From Theocolax elegans (Eukaryota > Arthropoda > Insecta > Hymenoptera > Cerocephalidae): a stretch of DNA of 64,000 nucleotides. Position numbers and translations under genes: made by a program. Under the pieces are notes generated by a model that saw nothing but the letters and a program-made list of their open reading frames with translations, was not told where the DNA came from and did no database searches. Positions within the stretch are counted from its first letter, which is position 1, and every line of letters starts with the position of its first letter. The stretch spans positions 5,113,603-5,177,602 of the forward strand of contig CM047431.1 in NCBI GenBank assembly GCA_026168455.1. The letters are read 5' to 3'. Shown here in pieces: positions 12,937-25,224 of this stretch.

Positions 12937-13222
12937 TACTGTTTTTGTACTATATGGTAACATGTACTGTACGTACATTTTATATGGTAACGTGTACTGT
13001 ACATACACTTTATGGTAACGTGAATTGTCCATACACTTTATGGTAGCGTAAAGTGTATGTACACTTGAAACGTGTACTGTACGTACACACTTTATATGGT
13101 AACATGTACTGTACGTACACACTTTATATGGTAACGTGTACTGTACGTACACTTTATGATAATGTGTACTAGACGTACACTTTATTGTTACGTGTAATGC
13201 ACGTACACTTCATGGTAACGAA
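12937..13222. repeat. Degenerate ~30-bp minisatellite
   Basis: About nine diverged copies of a unit like 'acactttatatggtaacgtg' plus 'tactgtacgtac'. The units contain the self-complementary core gtacgtac, so each can form a small hairpin. The minus-strand ORF across it only translates the repeat. Confidence 0.85.
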
Positions 13223-13692
13223 ACGTCAGTCGGTATTGTATTTTTCAATTTACACTTTCATTTGCATTACAATTTAATTGTAAATTTTTATTTATAATAG
13301 ATTATAACTAAAGTTCAATTTTCGTTGCCATCGTTTTAACCCATATATACTTTGTATAGATTAAAATGGAGTTTCAATTGTTCAAGTTTTCAATATCTTC
13401 TAATATTAATAAACTATTTATTTCCCCACAATGTCTACAATTATCTCAACTAATTAGTATGTTTAATTAATTGTTTTAACCACTATTAAATTAAGCACTG
13501 GGCAAAACAGTTATTGGTGAATAGGCCGTGGAAGAGGCCGTTGAATACAATTGCAAATATGTTTTATTTATCCTATATATATCGATTACAAAATTTATAT
13601 TTATTATGATACAGTTGCATAACTGACAATATATAATACATGGTAATATCATAACCTAACATAACCTAATAGAAGTGCAACTTGAAATCGTA
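13223..13692. other. Non-coding AT-rich spacer
   Basis: No gene or repeat family is recognised. It contains a short 'cataacctaacataacctaa' stretch near 13,650-13,670. Confidence 0.5.
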
Positions 13693-13800
13693 GTCCGTTT
13701 GCCGAGTGTAGGAGGTGTGTGTGATCGTCGACCCAAACTGTGCACGCACCTTCTAGAGAGAACCGTCGTCTGCTAGTTCCTAACAAGATCAGTCGAGGTA
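13693..13800 (+). repeat. Hairpin-bearing repeat related to 16,334-16,430
   Basis: Shares gtccgttt-ccgagtgtagga, tagagagaaccgtc and a common order of motifs with 16,334-16,430. It contains the inverted pair taggaggtgtgtgtg ... gcacgcaccttcta, which resembles the hairpin of the 272-bp satellite further right. Confidence 0.5.
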
Positions 13801-14097
13801 TGACTATTCATGCAAAATTGTTTACTATACATTTTGTAACGGTCACGCTGGGGATTAGAGCGTGGTGACAAAGGCGAAATAAACGATCGAGAACAATAGT
13901 AATATGATAAATGAATTTATTGATCCCCACAAGCCAAAGACTATTCCTCACAACTCAGTAGGGCGGACTGTATTAATACCAGCCACTTTAAAAACCTCAC
14001 AGGATGAGTGTTTGAAAAAAGACCAAGACAAGCTAAGTCAAAATAAAAAATTTTTTAATTGATTGTAGTACATAATTTAAAAAACGCCTGGACTCTA

Positions 14098-14133
14098 CTG
14101 ATGAGCCCACCAGGCATACTCAGGGCGAAATAC
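14098..14133 (+). ncRNA. 5'-truncated hammerhead core
   Basis: Contains the ctgatgag core, gccc/gggc stem II and cgaaatac, identical to the complete motif 552 bp downstream. The upstream strand with the cleavage site was lost at the junction with the inverted fragment, so it should not self-cleave. Confidence 0.7.
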
Positions 14134-14619
14134 AATAAATTTTCAGTTCCTTTTTTTCTTTTTTTTTCGTTTTTTTAATTATGTACTACAATCAATTAAA
14201 AAATTTTTTATTTTGACTTAGCTTGTCTTGGTCTTTTTTCAAACACTCATCCTGTGAGGTTTTTAAAGTGGCTGGTATTAATACAGTCCGCCTTACTGAG
14301 TTGTGAGGAATAGTCTTTGGCTTGTGGGGATTAATAAATTCATTTATCATATAACTTAAAGTGTAAACAAGCAATAGATTCACGAATTTTCTAATAGTTG
14401 GAAAAATTCAAATTTTAAAATTATATGGCATTAGATCACTAAATGCTTTATTTGGCAATATTCTGACGATTAAGACATTAGTTATATGTAAGTGCGTTAG
14501 GGGGCTACCTGTTAATATGTGGCACTTACTAAAGTTTGCTATCGGTAGGGCATATATACCCCATGTCTTCCTCGTCGGGATAGAGCTGGTTTCCAAATTT
14601 TTATATTATATCATTCATC

Positions 14620-14686
14620 TGTATCTAGAGACGAGATGCCTGGAATCTACTGATGAGCCCACCAGGCATACTCAGGGCGAAATACA
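14620..14686 (+). ncRNA. Hammerhead ribozyme (complete motif)
   Basis: All conserved elements are present in order. Stem III is 14,620-14,624 (tgtat) with 14,682-14,686 (ataca). The cleavage site follows C14,625. Stem I is taga (14,626-14,629) with tcta (14,646-14,649). The core ctgatga is at 14,650-14,656. Stem II is gccc (14,657-14,660) with gggc (14,675-14,678). The core gaaa is at 14,679-14,682. Loop I contains atgcctgg (14,636-14,643), exactly complementary to ccaggcat in loop II (14,662-14,669), an 8-bp potential loop-loop contact of the kind that stabilises natural hammerheads. Self-cleavage is expected from the family, not shown. Confidence 0.8.
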
Positions 14687-16333
14687 ATAAATTTTCAGTT
14701 CCTTTCTTTCTTTTTTCCGTTTTTTTAATTATGTACTACAATCAATTAAAAAATTTTTTATTTTGACTTAGCTTGTCTTGATCTTTTTTCAAACACTCAT
14801 CCTGTGAGGTTTTTAAAGTGGCTGGTATTAATACAGTCCGCCTTACTGAGTTGTGAGGAATAGTCTTTGGCTTGTGGGGATCAATAAATTCATTTATCAT
14901 ATAACTTAAAGTGTAAACAAGCAATAGATTCACGAATTTTCTAATAGTTGGAAAAATTCAAATTTTAAAACAATAGTAATAATTTATTATAATAATAGAT
15001 AAAGGGATTTGGGCGCCAGCCGCGTATAATCGCGGTGAATTTATAATACGAATGCTCGGCTGCGTACAAGATATGGGAAGCACACTTAGAAAAGACGTAA
15101 TGAATGCAGTTCACCTGCTGCGAAGACGTGCACCAATCTTGTCGGTATAGAAATCGTCGCCTGGGTTGCCGCTCAAAATGCTGCTTTCCTCACACACACA
15201 CACGCACAAGCTAATGTTGTCAATGTGTCGCGATAGAGTGCTGAAGAGCTCTCTCTAGTTTCGGCTCGTTCGCTGTTTCGCTGGTCGGGCCCGACGTGCT
15301 CGCGCAGCTTCTCGCATCGAGTCGTCCGTCGGCCGCCGTCGTCTGCACGCATCATACACTAAGTGCTCTCGGCTGTGCGACGTATACGAGCTTCCCGTGG
15401 TGGCTGCTGCTTGATGCGAGATGAACGCTGTTTCTGATGATGCTGTGCTCGAGGTAACAATTATACATCGTTACGTATTATCTTGCTTATCGGCTAATTA
15501 GTTCCTCTTTGTTATAGGTTTAAGAGACGGCCGATATCGGATCTTCGCTCTCTATCGTTCTCATGGCGCTCGATCAGCTATTACGCGTCGGGCCAGCTGT
15601 TGCAGAGTATCGGGATTGTACAATTAATGCGAGGATTACATGCTGCTTCTAAAGGTAATAACTAACTCGTGAGGGAGTGTTAATGCTGTGGTTACCATAA
15701 GCCCACCTGCCAATTCTTTCCTTACATGTAACTGCCAGTACGTTTATACAGCTACATGCTTCCTTGTGTCCTTCTAATTAAGACAACGTTTAATTAACTA
15801 ATTATTTCAGCTGTTGGGAAATATTCTATGCTGTTGTTCAGTGCTGCTGGGAGTTCCATATTGGTGTTCGTTAGTGCTGAAGATTTGCTGTTAGATAATT
15901 CTACTGATTTCTGGTACGTCTCCTGGAGGCATTACAGTGTTATGAGATGCCTCTCCTGATCATTGATGTACCTTCCTAGAGAGCTACGATGTGAGACCAG
16001 GTACATCATATACCAGTCATCATGTTGCTGTGCTGCTTGTGTGCTAGTAGAGTTAGTGTTGGGTTCATGGGATGGCTGGGATGCGTTTAGGTATGTTTTA
16101 ATGTAAGTAAATATGTGCTTAGTATTGTGAGGGTAGGTAGAGTAGTTTAGGTTGAAACTCGATCGCTAAACACAATAACAGGTACAAAGTACCTTGTCAC
16201 AATTTATATATGATTACGCATTTTTATAAATATAAATCATTATTAAATGTATTAAAATCTATGAAAAATTAAAGTTTTTTAATAAACCGATTATTAATTT
16301 TATATACCCAGATAAATAGCTGTAGGTCATCGC

Positions 16334-16430
16334 TGTCCGTTTACCGAGTGTAGGAACTGCGTGTGCTCGTCGAGCTGCACATACATCTTTTAGAGAGAAC
16401 CGTCATGTTAGTGTCTAACAAGCTCGGAGC
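16334..16430 (+). repeat. Hairpin-bearing repeat, second copy
   Basis: Aligns to 13,693-13,800 (gtccgttt-ccgagtgtagga; tagagagaaccgtc; taacaag). It lies just left of the fold-back element at 16,500. Confidence 0.5.
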
Positions 16431-16499
16431 AAAACCACTTATTTACAATTTTAATTATTTCTTTATGTTGCATATTTGTCGTACACTCAATGATCTTAA

Positions 16500-17761
16500 A
16501 AGGAGAGGTCACACCCTCTGGAAAACGGATCCTTACCAAACTCTAGGATATAATTTCTACTATAAAATCATGCAGAAAGCCGGAGTTTTAGTGTCCAATG
16601 GCCATTTTTACGATAGATATAAGCAATTAATGAAAAATCTTGCCGATAAAACCGTTGAGTTTGAATGCTTATAATTCAGAAACAATTAAAGATGTACGTA
16701 TAAACTAAATTTTGGAAGAAAGCTGAGATCGAGTAGATACGTTTTAAAAAAAAGAAGCTTAAATATTTTAATATGGTCAAAAGTTATGGGAGAAATAAGT
16801 CTTAGAAGAAATTTTGGGCTAAAAAAATTATTAAATTGTAACTTTAAATTTTCGATAAAATTTTGGCTAATTCTTATTTCTCCCATAACTTTTGACCATA
16901 TTAAAATATTGAGCTTTCCTTATCGATCTTCCCAAGTCAGAGGTGAAGGTAAAAAAGAAATTTTAATACATTTTTCTTTTTTCGTAACGTTTCGGTAGAC
17001 AATGCTACCCTCTTCAGACTGTATAAAATTTATTAATTTAGATTAGTACATCTCAGCATATAATGTAAACCGGGAACGTAAATGAAAAAAAAAATTAAAA
17101 AATATACCTTCTAATGTCAATATCGTACAATGTTTACAATATTATTTCGCCGCAAGTCGATTTTAATTTTCGCTTCTTTTTCCTCATTCTAAACACGAGG
17201 AAACGTCTAACAGATATATACACGACGAAAATTTCTGCTGTATATGAAACAATACCAGATTCGCGCTTTCTTATATAGGGATAATTAGTAAGTTTGTGTT
17301 TATATTTTTTCTATTGATGACGCATGATCAAGGTTGTGTACAGTACGTTTGATTTCAGATAAATTTAAATATAAGGCTTTTCATTCTATATATAATTTGC
17401 GAATACTGTTTATTTAATTAATATTATGTAACTTTAATTTCGATAAAATTTTGGCTAATTCTTATTTCTCCCATAACTTTTGACCATATTAAAATATTTG
17501 AGCTTCCTTTTTTTTAAAACGTATCTACTCGACTGCAGCTTCCTTTTAAAATTTAGTTTATACGTACATCTCTAATTGTTTCTGAGTTATAAGCGTTCAA
17601 ACTCAACGGTTTTTTCGGCGAGATTTTTCATTATTTGCTTATATCTATCGTAAAAATAGGCATTGGACACTAAAATTCTGGCTTTCTGCATGATTTTATA
17701 GTAGAAATTATATCCTAGAGTTTGGTAAGGATCCGTTTTCCAGAGGGTGTGACCTCTCCTT
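16500..17761. mobile_element. Fold-back DNA element with ~350-bp inverted arms
   Basis: The left end (aaggagaggtcacaccctct) returns as its reverse complement at the right end (agagggtgtgacctctcctt, ending 17,761). The arms run to about 16,870 on the left and from about 17,400 on the right. A 42-bp segment (aatattttaatatggtcaaa...) is present a third time, inverted, at about 16,868-16,910, so the left arm itself contains a nested hairpin. The ORFs (16,363-16,674; 16,786-16,998) only cross the arms. No clear target duplication was seen, and no transposase is present. Confidence 0.8.
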
Positions 17762-18222
17762 GTTAGTCATTCTTCTTAAACTTCATGTAATTTTCAGAAA
17801 AAAGGACTTTTATGTATTTCTATTGAAATAGTCAATTTTGAGTAAAAAATCTTTGAAGTAAATCAAATTTGAGTGAAAATTAGTCAATTTTGAATAAAAG
17901 GTTAACGGTTAAGAAAAATAATGTACAAATTGCCATGTTTGGTAATTAAAAAATTAGACCACTAAATCCAAAACATATAGGAAAAGGCATTCTCAAGTGT
18001 TACAGAAGACCAAAAATATTTTGTCTCGATATAGATTTGACAAAGAATTGCCTATACATATATAAATAATGGTTATATGAATATTTCGTGCAGGGAAATA
18101 TTAACATTCTCAGATTTTTATACATAGTTTATACATGTATGTATGTAGTTTAAGCATATTACCTAATTTAATTAGGTTTCATATTTTAAATTTTGCTTTC
18201 TACATTTTGTAGAATAATATAC
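17762..18222. other. Non-coding AT-rich spacer
   Basis: No gene, repeat or structure is recognised in these 460 bp. Confidence 0.5.
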
Positions 18223-19505
18223 TGTAACGGGCCTAATATCAACTCGAAACACAAAAATACATTTATCTTTTGCCTAACCCGAAATAAATGTATTAGGTGG
18301 AAGAATCTGGGGTAGCTAAAGAATTAAACAAATAATTCTTTCTCATCCCAGTTTAACCTCCAAATTAGATAAATTTGATAAATTAGCATAATGAATTAAT
18401 AATTACAAAGTTTTGGGAAAACATGGAATTAATCAAATAATTCCAGATTATCCAATTTTACTTTGTATTATGGGTTTTAGGAATGCGAGATAACTTGGGA
18501 AGAATTTAAATTAATCCAAAAATTCCATATCATCCAAGTTATTTATTTGGTTATGGAAAGTGGAAGAACTTTGGGAAGACATTAAATCAAACAAATGATT
18601 TTATATCATCCAAAGTTAGCTTCCTTTTATGACACGGTTATGTGGTATTTGGTAAGGTAAAATGAGCAAATCGCTAGAGACATTTAAATTATAAAATATA
18701 TTATAATAGACAAACGCGGTCCGACCTGTTAGGTCGCCCGCGAACTCTAGGCGAATGCTGCCTGCGGCAGCGATACATCTCATTATATACGATTAGTTAG
18801 GTAGAAGGGATTGACTTCCCACTTTTTCTACTTTTCCACCTGGATCTTTGTAACTTGGTTACCCTTTCTCCTTCCTTCTCATATATACGTATGTGATCAT
18901 ATGTTTGTATTTTTCTTGAGGTCGTCTACCTTAGTATTTCTGTATATTTCTGCCTTGGTTCTTTAGTTAAATTTATTAAAACGTCTTTTCTTATATTCTA
19001 TTTTACATTTATTAAATTATTAACAATTATAATAATATCATTTATAACAATCCTTTATACTCTCTTGCCTTTGCTTGATAGAATTTATTTACTCTGAATT
19101 ATTTATGTAATTGTCTCCTTTTACTTAATAATTTTAATATCTATAATTTGTTATATTATTTAATCCTTTTGTATATATTTTAAATGTAATGTATAATTTA
19201 ACTATAAACATTATATATTTTTATAAACCTTATAAATTATTAACTTAACTATTTCTTATCGTATTGACTCCATATTTTTGGTAAAAGTAGCAAAAAACAT
19301 AAAAATTTCAATAAAATTATAAATTGTATCAATTTTGATTAGCTAATTATTTAAATAAATTAATTTAGATAATTAAAAAAAAACTACCGAAAGTTGAATT
19401 TGAACTCCGATCTCTCGGACCGAACTCTAACGCTCTACCGCTTGAGCCGTTCTTCAATGCGACTGGATACTGACTATATGTCTACATATAGTCAGGCCCG
19501 TCACA
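18223..19505. repeat. Solo LTR, 1283 bp, target duplication ATAC
   Basis: It starts tgtaacgggcc and ends ggcccgtcaca, nearly perfect inverted termini. It is flanked by atac on both sides (18,219-18,222 and 19,506-19,509). By comparison with other LTRs here that begin TGTGACG, it probably lies on the minus strand. Within it are several short inverted repeats of the form gaatta...taattc (18,330-18,610) and, near the right end, a tRNA-like segment. No internal region remains. Confidence 0.85.
19386..19456 (-). ncRNA. tRNA-like sequence inside the solo LTR
   Basis: On the minus strand the segment has a perfect D-arm (gctc aagcggta gagc, an A box), a B-box-like ggagttcaaattcaac and, just downstream, a T run that could stop pol III. 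The acceptor and anticodon stems are incomplete. It lies near what would be the 5' end of the LTR if the element is on the minus strand. Confidence 0.5.
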
Positions 19506-19599
19506 ATACACTTTTAGATACGTATTTTGAATTGTTAATTATATTTTCATATTTATTTTAATTATGTTTCTTGTTCATCTTTAACCAATAATTGTCGAA

Positions 19600-21084
19600 A
19601 ATTATTATAAAGCGATGGATTCTATAGGAGGTGCGTGCACCGTTTCGAGCCGTCTGCCGCATGCACCTCCTACTTTCAAACACATTGTGATATGCAGATC
19701 CTGAATCAAGGGTGCATTATATGTTTAATACAATTATTTAATTTATTGACAGCTTGAAAACGGAGTAGAGGCATATTATTAATAAACATTTAAAGTTTAT
19801 AACAATTACAAAATTTCAATTTATGTTAAAATATCGATAAAATTTGAAAAATACGAATGGAAACATAACTCTCAGTCTAAAGCGACGGATTCTATAGGAG
19901 GTGCGTGCACTGATTCGAGCTCTCTGCCGCACGCACCTCCTACTTTCAAATACACTGTAATATGCAGACCCTGAATCTTGGCTGCATTATATGTTTAATA
20001 CATTTATTTGATTCATTGACAGCTTGGTAACGGAGTAGAGGCATATTATTAATAAACATTTGAAGTTTATAACAAATACAAAACTTCACTATATGTTAAA
20101 ATATCTATAAAATTTGAAAAATACGAATGGAAACATTACCTATTCCAGTCTACGGCAACGAATTCTATAGGAGGTGCGTGCACCGTTTCGAGCCCTCTGC
20201 CGCACGCACCTCCTACTTTTAAATACATTGTGATATGCAGATCCTGAATTTAGGGTGCATTATATGTTTAATACAATTATTTGATTTATTGACAGCTTGA
20301 AAACGGAGTAGAGGCATATTATTAATAAACATTTGAAGTTTATAACAATTACAAAATTTCAATTTATGTTAAAATATCGATAAAATTAGAAAAAAACGAA
20401 TGGAAACGTAACCTCTCTCAGTCTAAAGCGACGGATTCTATAGGAGGTGCGTGCACTGATTCGAACCGTCTGCCGCACGCACCTCCTACTTTCAAATACA
20501 CTGTAATATGCAGACACTGAATCTTGGGTGTATTATTTAAATAATTACAATTATTTCAATTATTGCCAGCTTAAAATGGTGGTCGAGGCATATTATTAAT
20601 AAACATTTGAAGTTTATATCAATTACAAAATTGCAACATATGTTAAAATATCGATTAAATTTGAAAAATACGAATGGAAACATTACCTCTTTCAGTCCAA
20701 AACGACGGATTCTATAGGAGGTATGTGCACGGATTCGAGCCGTCTGCCGCATGCACCTCCTACTTTCAAACACATTGTGATATGCAGATCCTGAATCAAG
20801 GGTGCATTATATGTTTAATACAATTATTTAATTTATTGACAGCTTGAAAACGGAGTAGAGACATATTATTAATAAACATTTAAAGTTCATAACAATTACA
20901 AAATTTCAATTTATGTTAAAATATCGATAAAATTTGAAAAATACGAATGGAAACATAATTCTCAATCTAAAGCGATGGATTCTACTGGAGGTGCGTGCAC
21001 CGTTTAGATCCCTCTGCCGCATGCACCTCCTACTTTCAAACACATTGTAATATGCAGACCCTGAATTTTGGGTGCATTATATGT
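19600..21084 (+). repeat. ~272-bp satellite, first block
   Basis: Tandem monomers start the same motif (ggattctataggaggtgcg) at about 19,617, 19,887, 20,160, 20,433, 20,707 and 20,977, giving a 270-274-bp period. Each monomer has an AT-rich part (gacagcttgaaaacgg, catattattaataaac, ttaaaatatcgataaaattt) and a GC-rich hairpin: taggaggtgcgtgc pairs with gcacgcacctccta across an ~18-nt loop. The short ORFs repeated along the array are not genes. Confidence 0.95.
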
Positions 21085-22244
21085 TGTAACAGGGTGTTTC
21101 TACTCAACAGGGGGGGTTTGATATCACCCGGTGCGTAACTCAACTGCACGGGTGAGACGTTCGTCGTTCCGATAGCTGCGTTACCTGGCAGCTGATCGGC
21201 TAATACGGTTACATGTTGATGCGACGGGAGCCGGCCTCAAGCTCCTTACGATGTAAATTGCCCTGTGTACAGCGTGTGTACCTTACCTCCGTACACACTC
21301 TCCTCGTATTGTAGATATGACTTCTCACCGATACCCGCGCTCGACTAGTCAGATGTGTGTCGTGCTAAGTACAATGCACGACACCCGCGGGGCATGGCGG
21401 TATCCGCCTTTAGGACAGAGGTTGACTCGTCGTTCAAATAATACATGCGCGTAACAGAATTAAAGAAAAACAGTCGTTTATTATAACAGGAAAATTAAAC
21501 AGTATGATAATAAGCCGAGGCAATGTTAACCTCGGCGCTAAATAAACAGAGACAAATAATACAAAGTGTACGTTAGTATGTGCGTCGCCGCAATAATACG
21601 GGACCGGGACACGGCGTCTCGGTGCGCTCCGCGAATACGGTCGACCCGCCAGGTATCGTATACCTGGTTACGCTATTAGCGCCGTGGGGATATAAATATG
21701 CCGGAGTGAGAAGCACTTCGGCTTACCGTACGTGTATCGACGCGTCTGAGAGAGACGGGACGAGGTGGTCGTCCTCGCGTTGGAACGACACCGTATGTCG
21801 GGGTACCGCGCGTATCCCGACGCCGATCGTGATTCGCGTCGCGGATATATAAAATTATACAGAACGCGTCTGGCCAGGACTTACTTAACTCGGTCGTTGC
21901 CGCAAGCTGAGGTTGCCGTCTCGTTCCGGTTCCCTCCGTCTCTCTCTCTCTCCCCTCTTAGGCGTGATCGGGACTTCAGTAGCTCTGACCCCTCCGGAGG
22001 TCCGGTCCTCGTACTCTCCCCCTCACTCTCACCACTGTAGATCGTCAATCTCGACTCCCGGTTTTCGCGCTTGGTCACGTCACCTCTTGTATCGGATGGT
22101 TCTCCAGTCGCGGACCGAACGATACTGTTGGTGTGCCGAGCACAACGGTCTTTTCGCGCGTTTGCGCGTGCGCGCCACGCGGCTCGAACGGTAAGTCTAC
22201 GCGATCGGTACTATTTCGTACCATACGATCCGTTTACCGTTACA
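21085..22244 (+). repeat. Solo LTR, 1160 bp, inserted in the satellite (ATGT)
   Basis: It starts tgtaacagggtg and ends taccgttaca, and interrupts a satellite monomer with a 4-bp duplication atgt (21,081-21,084 and 22,245-22,248). The interior is GC-rich. It has a TATA-like gatataaat near 21,688 and a 5' splice-site consensus ggtaagt at 22,190-22,196. Overlapping ORFs on both strands are shadows. The orientation is inferred from the splice-donor position. Confidence 0.85.
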
Positions 22245-23078
22245 ATGTTTAATGCATTTATTTGTTTTATTGACAGCTTGGAATCGTAGTAGAGACATAT
22301 TATTATTAAACATTTGAAGTTTATAACAAATACAAAATTTCAATTTATGTTAAAATATCGACAAAATTTGAAAAATACGAAAGGAAACATAACCTCACTC
22401 AGTCTAAAGCGACGAATTCTATAGGAGGTCAGTGCACGGATTCGAGCCGCCTGCCGCACGCAACTCCTACTTTCAAATACATTGTAATATGCAGAACCTG
22501 AATCTTGGGTGCATAATATGTTTCATACAATTATTTGATTTATTGACAGCTTGAAAACGGAGTGAAGACATATTATTAATAGACATTTTTAGTGTATAAC
22601 AATTAAAAATTTTCAATTTATGTTAACATATCGATAACATTTGAAAAATACGAATGGAATCAACCTCTCTCAGTCTAAAGCGATGGATTCTACTGGAGGT
22701 GCGTGCAACGTTTCGAGCCCTCTGCCGCATGCACCTCCTACCTTCAAACACATTGTAATATGCAGACCCTGAATCTAAGGTGCATTATATGTTTAATACA
22801 TTTAGTTGATTTATTGACAGCTTGGATACGAAGTAGAGGCATATTATTAATAAACATTTGAAGTTTACAACAATTACAATATTTCAATTTATTTTCAAAT
22901 ATCGACAAAATTTGAAAAATACGAAAGGAAACATAACCTCACTCATTCTAAAGCGACGTATTCTATAGGAGGTCAGTGCACGGATTCGAGCCGCTTGCCG
23001 CACGCAACTCCTACTTTCAAATACATTGCAATATGCAGAACCTGAATCCTGGGTGCATTATATGTTTCATACAATTAT

Positions 23079-23527
23079 TTTTTTTTGTTTTTTTTTTGTT
23101 ATTTAACGTCGCTCTATTTATGCTGCAGGGCTAATCAGCGACGGAGGTGAAACGGTGTGTCTGTAAACAAAGCACATGTAGTTGAAACAGTGGTGCTTGT
23201 GTCCATCGGAAGATATCATCGGTCACTGTAATTAGTCTAATAATTGCAGTTTCCTGTCCTCCCGATGGAACCACCGCGAACCTCTTTATATCTTCGCGTC
23301 CCTAACATTCCCTATAGTTCAGATGCCCGTGGCCTCTCATGCACTGACCAATGCATGAAACTCACGCGCACCTGAACTGGCGTCACATTATAGTGACACG
23401 CCGAGCCACTGAGTCGCGGTGTTCGAAAAATGCACATGAAAAAATGTTCAGAGGTACACGTCTGGGATCGAACCCACGACCCTCGGTGTGAGAGTCGGGA
23501 GCTCTACCCATGAGGCCACCGCGGCTC
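23079..23527 (-). mobile_element. tRNA-derived SINE, copy 1
   Basis: On the minus strand it begins gagccgcggtgg, has an A box (tggcctcatgggtagagc; the other copies lack the extra c) and a near-consensus B box (ggttcgatccc), a unique ~370-bp body and an A-rich tail. It sits in the satellite at catacaattatt, which is repeated on the other side as catacacttact, so a ~12-bp target duplication is recognisable. Pol III transcription is expected from the boxes. Confidence 0.85.
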
Positions 23528-25224
23528 ATACACTTACTTGATTTATTGACAGCTTGAAAAACGAAGTGAAGTCATATTATTAATAAACATTTGAAGTTTA
23601 CAACAATTACAATATTTCAATTTATTTTAAAATATCGACACAATTTGAACAATACGAAAGGAAACATAACCTCACTCAGTCTAAAGCGATGGATTCTATG
23701 TGAGGTGCGTGCACCGCTTCGAGCCCTCAGCCGCATGCACCTCCTACTTTCAAACAAATTGTAATATGCAGACTTTGAATCTTGGGTGCATTATATGTTT
23801 AATACAATTATTTGATTTATTGACAGCTTGGAAACGGAGTACATGCATATTATTAATAAACATTTAAAGTTTACAACAATCACAAAATTTCAAATTATGA
23901 TAAAATGTCGATAATATTTGAAAAATACGAATGGAAACATTACCTCTCTCACTCTAAAGCTATGAATTCTATAGAAGGTGCATGCACGGATTCGAGCCGT
24001 CTGCCGCACGCAGCTACTACTTTCAAATACATTGTAATATGCAGAACCTGAATCTTGGTTGCATTATATGTTTAATACAATTATATGATTTATAGACAGC
24101 TTGAGTACGGAGTAGAGACATATTATTAATAGACACTTTTAGTGTATAATAATTACAAAATTTCAATTTATGTTAAAATATCGATAAAATTTGAAAAATA
24201 CGAATGGAAACATAACCTCTCTCAGTCTAAAGTGACGGTTTCTATCGGAGGTGCGTGCACGGATTCGAGCCGTCTGCCACACGCACCTCCTCCTTTCAAA
24301 TACATTATAATGTGCAGACCTTGAATCTTGGGTGCATTATATGTTTAATACATTATTGTGTTTATTGACAGCTTGGAATCGTAGTAGAGACATATTATTA
24401 TTAAACATTTGAAGTTTATAACAAATACAAAATTTCAATTTATGTTAAAATATCGACAAAATTTGAAAAATACGAAAGGAAACATAACCTCACTCAGTCT
24501 AAAGCGACGGATTCTATAGGAGGTCAGTGCACGGATTCGAGCCGCCTGCCGCACGCAACTCCTACTTTCAAATACATTGTATATGCAGAACCTGAAATCT
24601 TGGGTGCATAATATGTTCATACAATTATTTGATTTATTGACAGCTTGAAAACGGGTGCATAATATGTTTCATACAATATTTGATTTATGACAGCTTGAAA
24701 ACGGAGTGAAGACATATTATTAATAGACATTTTTAGTGTTAAACAAATTAAAAATTTAAATTTATGTTAAATATCGATAAACATTTGAAAAAAAATACGT
24801 ATGGATCAACCTCTCTCCTGTCTAAAGCGATGGATTCTACTGGAGGTGCGTGCAACGTTTCGAGCCCTCTGCGCATGCACCTCCTACCTTCAAACACATT
24901 GTAATATGCAGACCCTGAATCTAAGGTGCATTATATGTTTAATACATTTAGTTGATTTATTGACAGCTTGGATACGAAGTAGAGGCATATTATTAATAAA
25001 CATTTGAAGTTTACAACAATTACAATATTTCAATTTATTTTCAAATATCGACAAAATTTGAAAAATACGAAAGGAAACATAACCTCACTCATTCTAAAGC
25101 GACGGATTCTATAGGAGGTCAGTGCACGGATTCGAGCCGCCTGCCGCACGCAACTCCTACTTTCAAATACATTGTAATATGCAGAACCTGAATCTTGGGT
25201 GCATTATATGTTTCATACAATTAT

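Larger units (their letters stand above)
13904..14968 (+). mobile_element. Hammerhead-bearing Penelope-like or retrozyme-like element
   Basis: The insertion is flanked by a 12-bp direct duplication (aacaatagtaat at 13,892-13,903 and 14,969-14,980). It consists of a 5' fragment in inverted orientation (13,904-14,074, reverse complement of about 14,177-14,347) and then about 1.6 direct copies of a ~552-bp unit (14,098-14,649 and 14,650-14,968). Tandem units plus an inverted 5' piece are a known arrangement of Penelope-like elements, whose terminal repeats carry hammerhead ribozymes; retrozymes are the non-autonomous analogue. No reverse transcriptase is present. The 63-codon minus-strand ORFs repeated in both units are probably chance. 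Confidence 0.6.
13835..16201. repeat. Solo LTR (target duplication ATTT) interrupted by another element
   Basis: It begins tgtaacggtcacg and ends ccttgtcaca. Both sides are flanked by attt (13,831-13,834 and 16,202-16,205). After removing the inserted element at 13,904-14,968 and one copy of its duplication, the LTR is about 1.29 kb, close to the solo LTR at 18,223. Its interior contains candidate donors (gaggtaac near 15,450; aaggtaataac near 15,652) and an acceptor (gttatag near 15,517). No internal retroelement region remains. Confidence 0.75.

Noticed and set aside
13650..13672. Possible telomere-type repeat (aacctaacataacctaa)
   Set aside because: Too short and irregular for a telomeric (TTAGG)n tract.
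14192..14933. Two 63-codon minus-strand ORFs in the hammerhead element
   Set aside because: The duplicates are the same repeat unit and the strand is opposite to the ribozyme. No known domain.
24142..24324. 60-66-codon ORFs repeated along the satellite (also 26,011, 27,832, 30,383, 31,931 and SINE-borne minus-strand ORFs)
   Set aside because: They follow the repeat units and appear or vanish with single substitutions. There is no constraint or domain.
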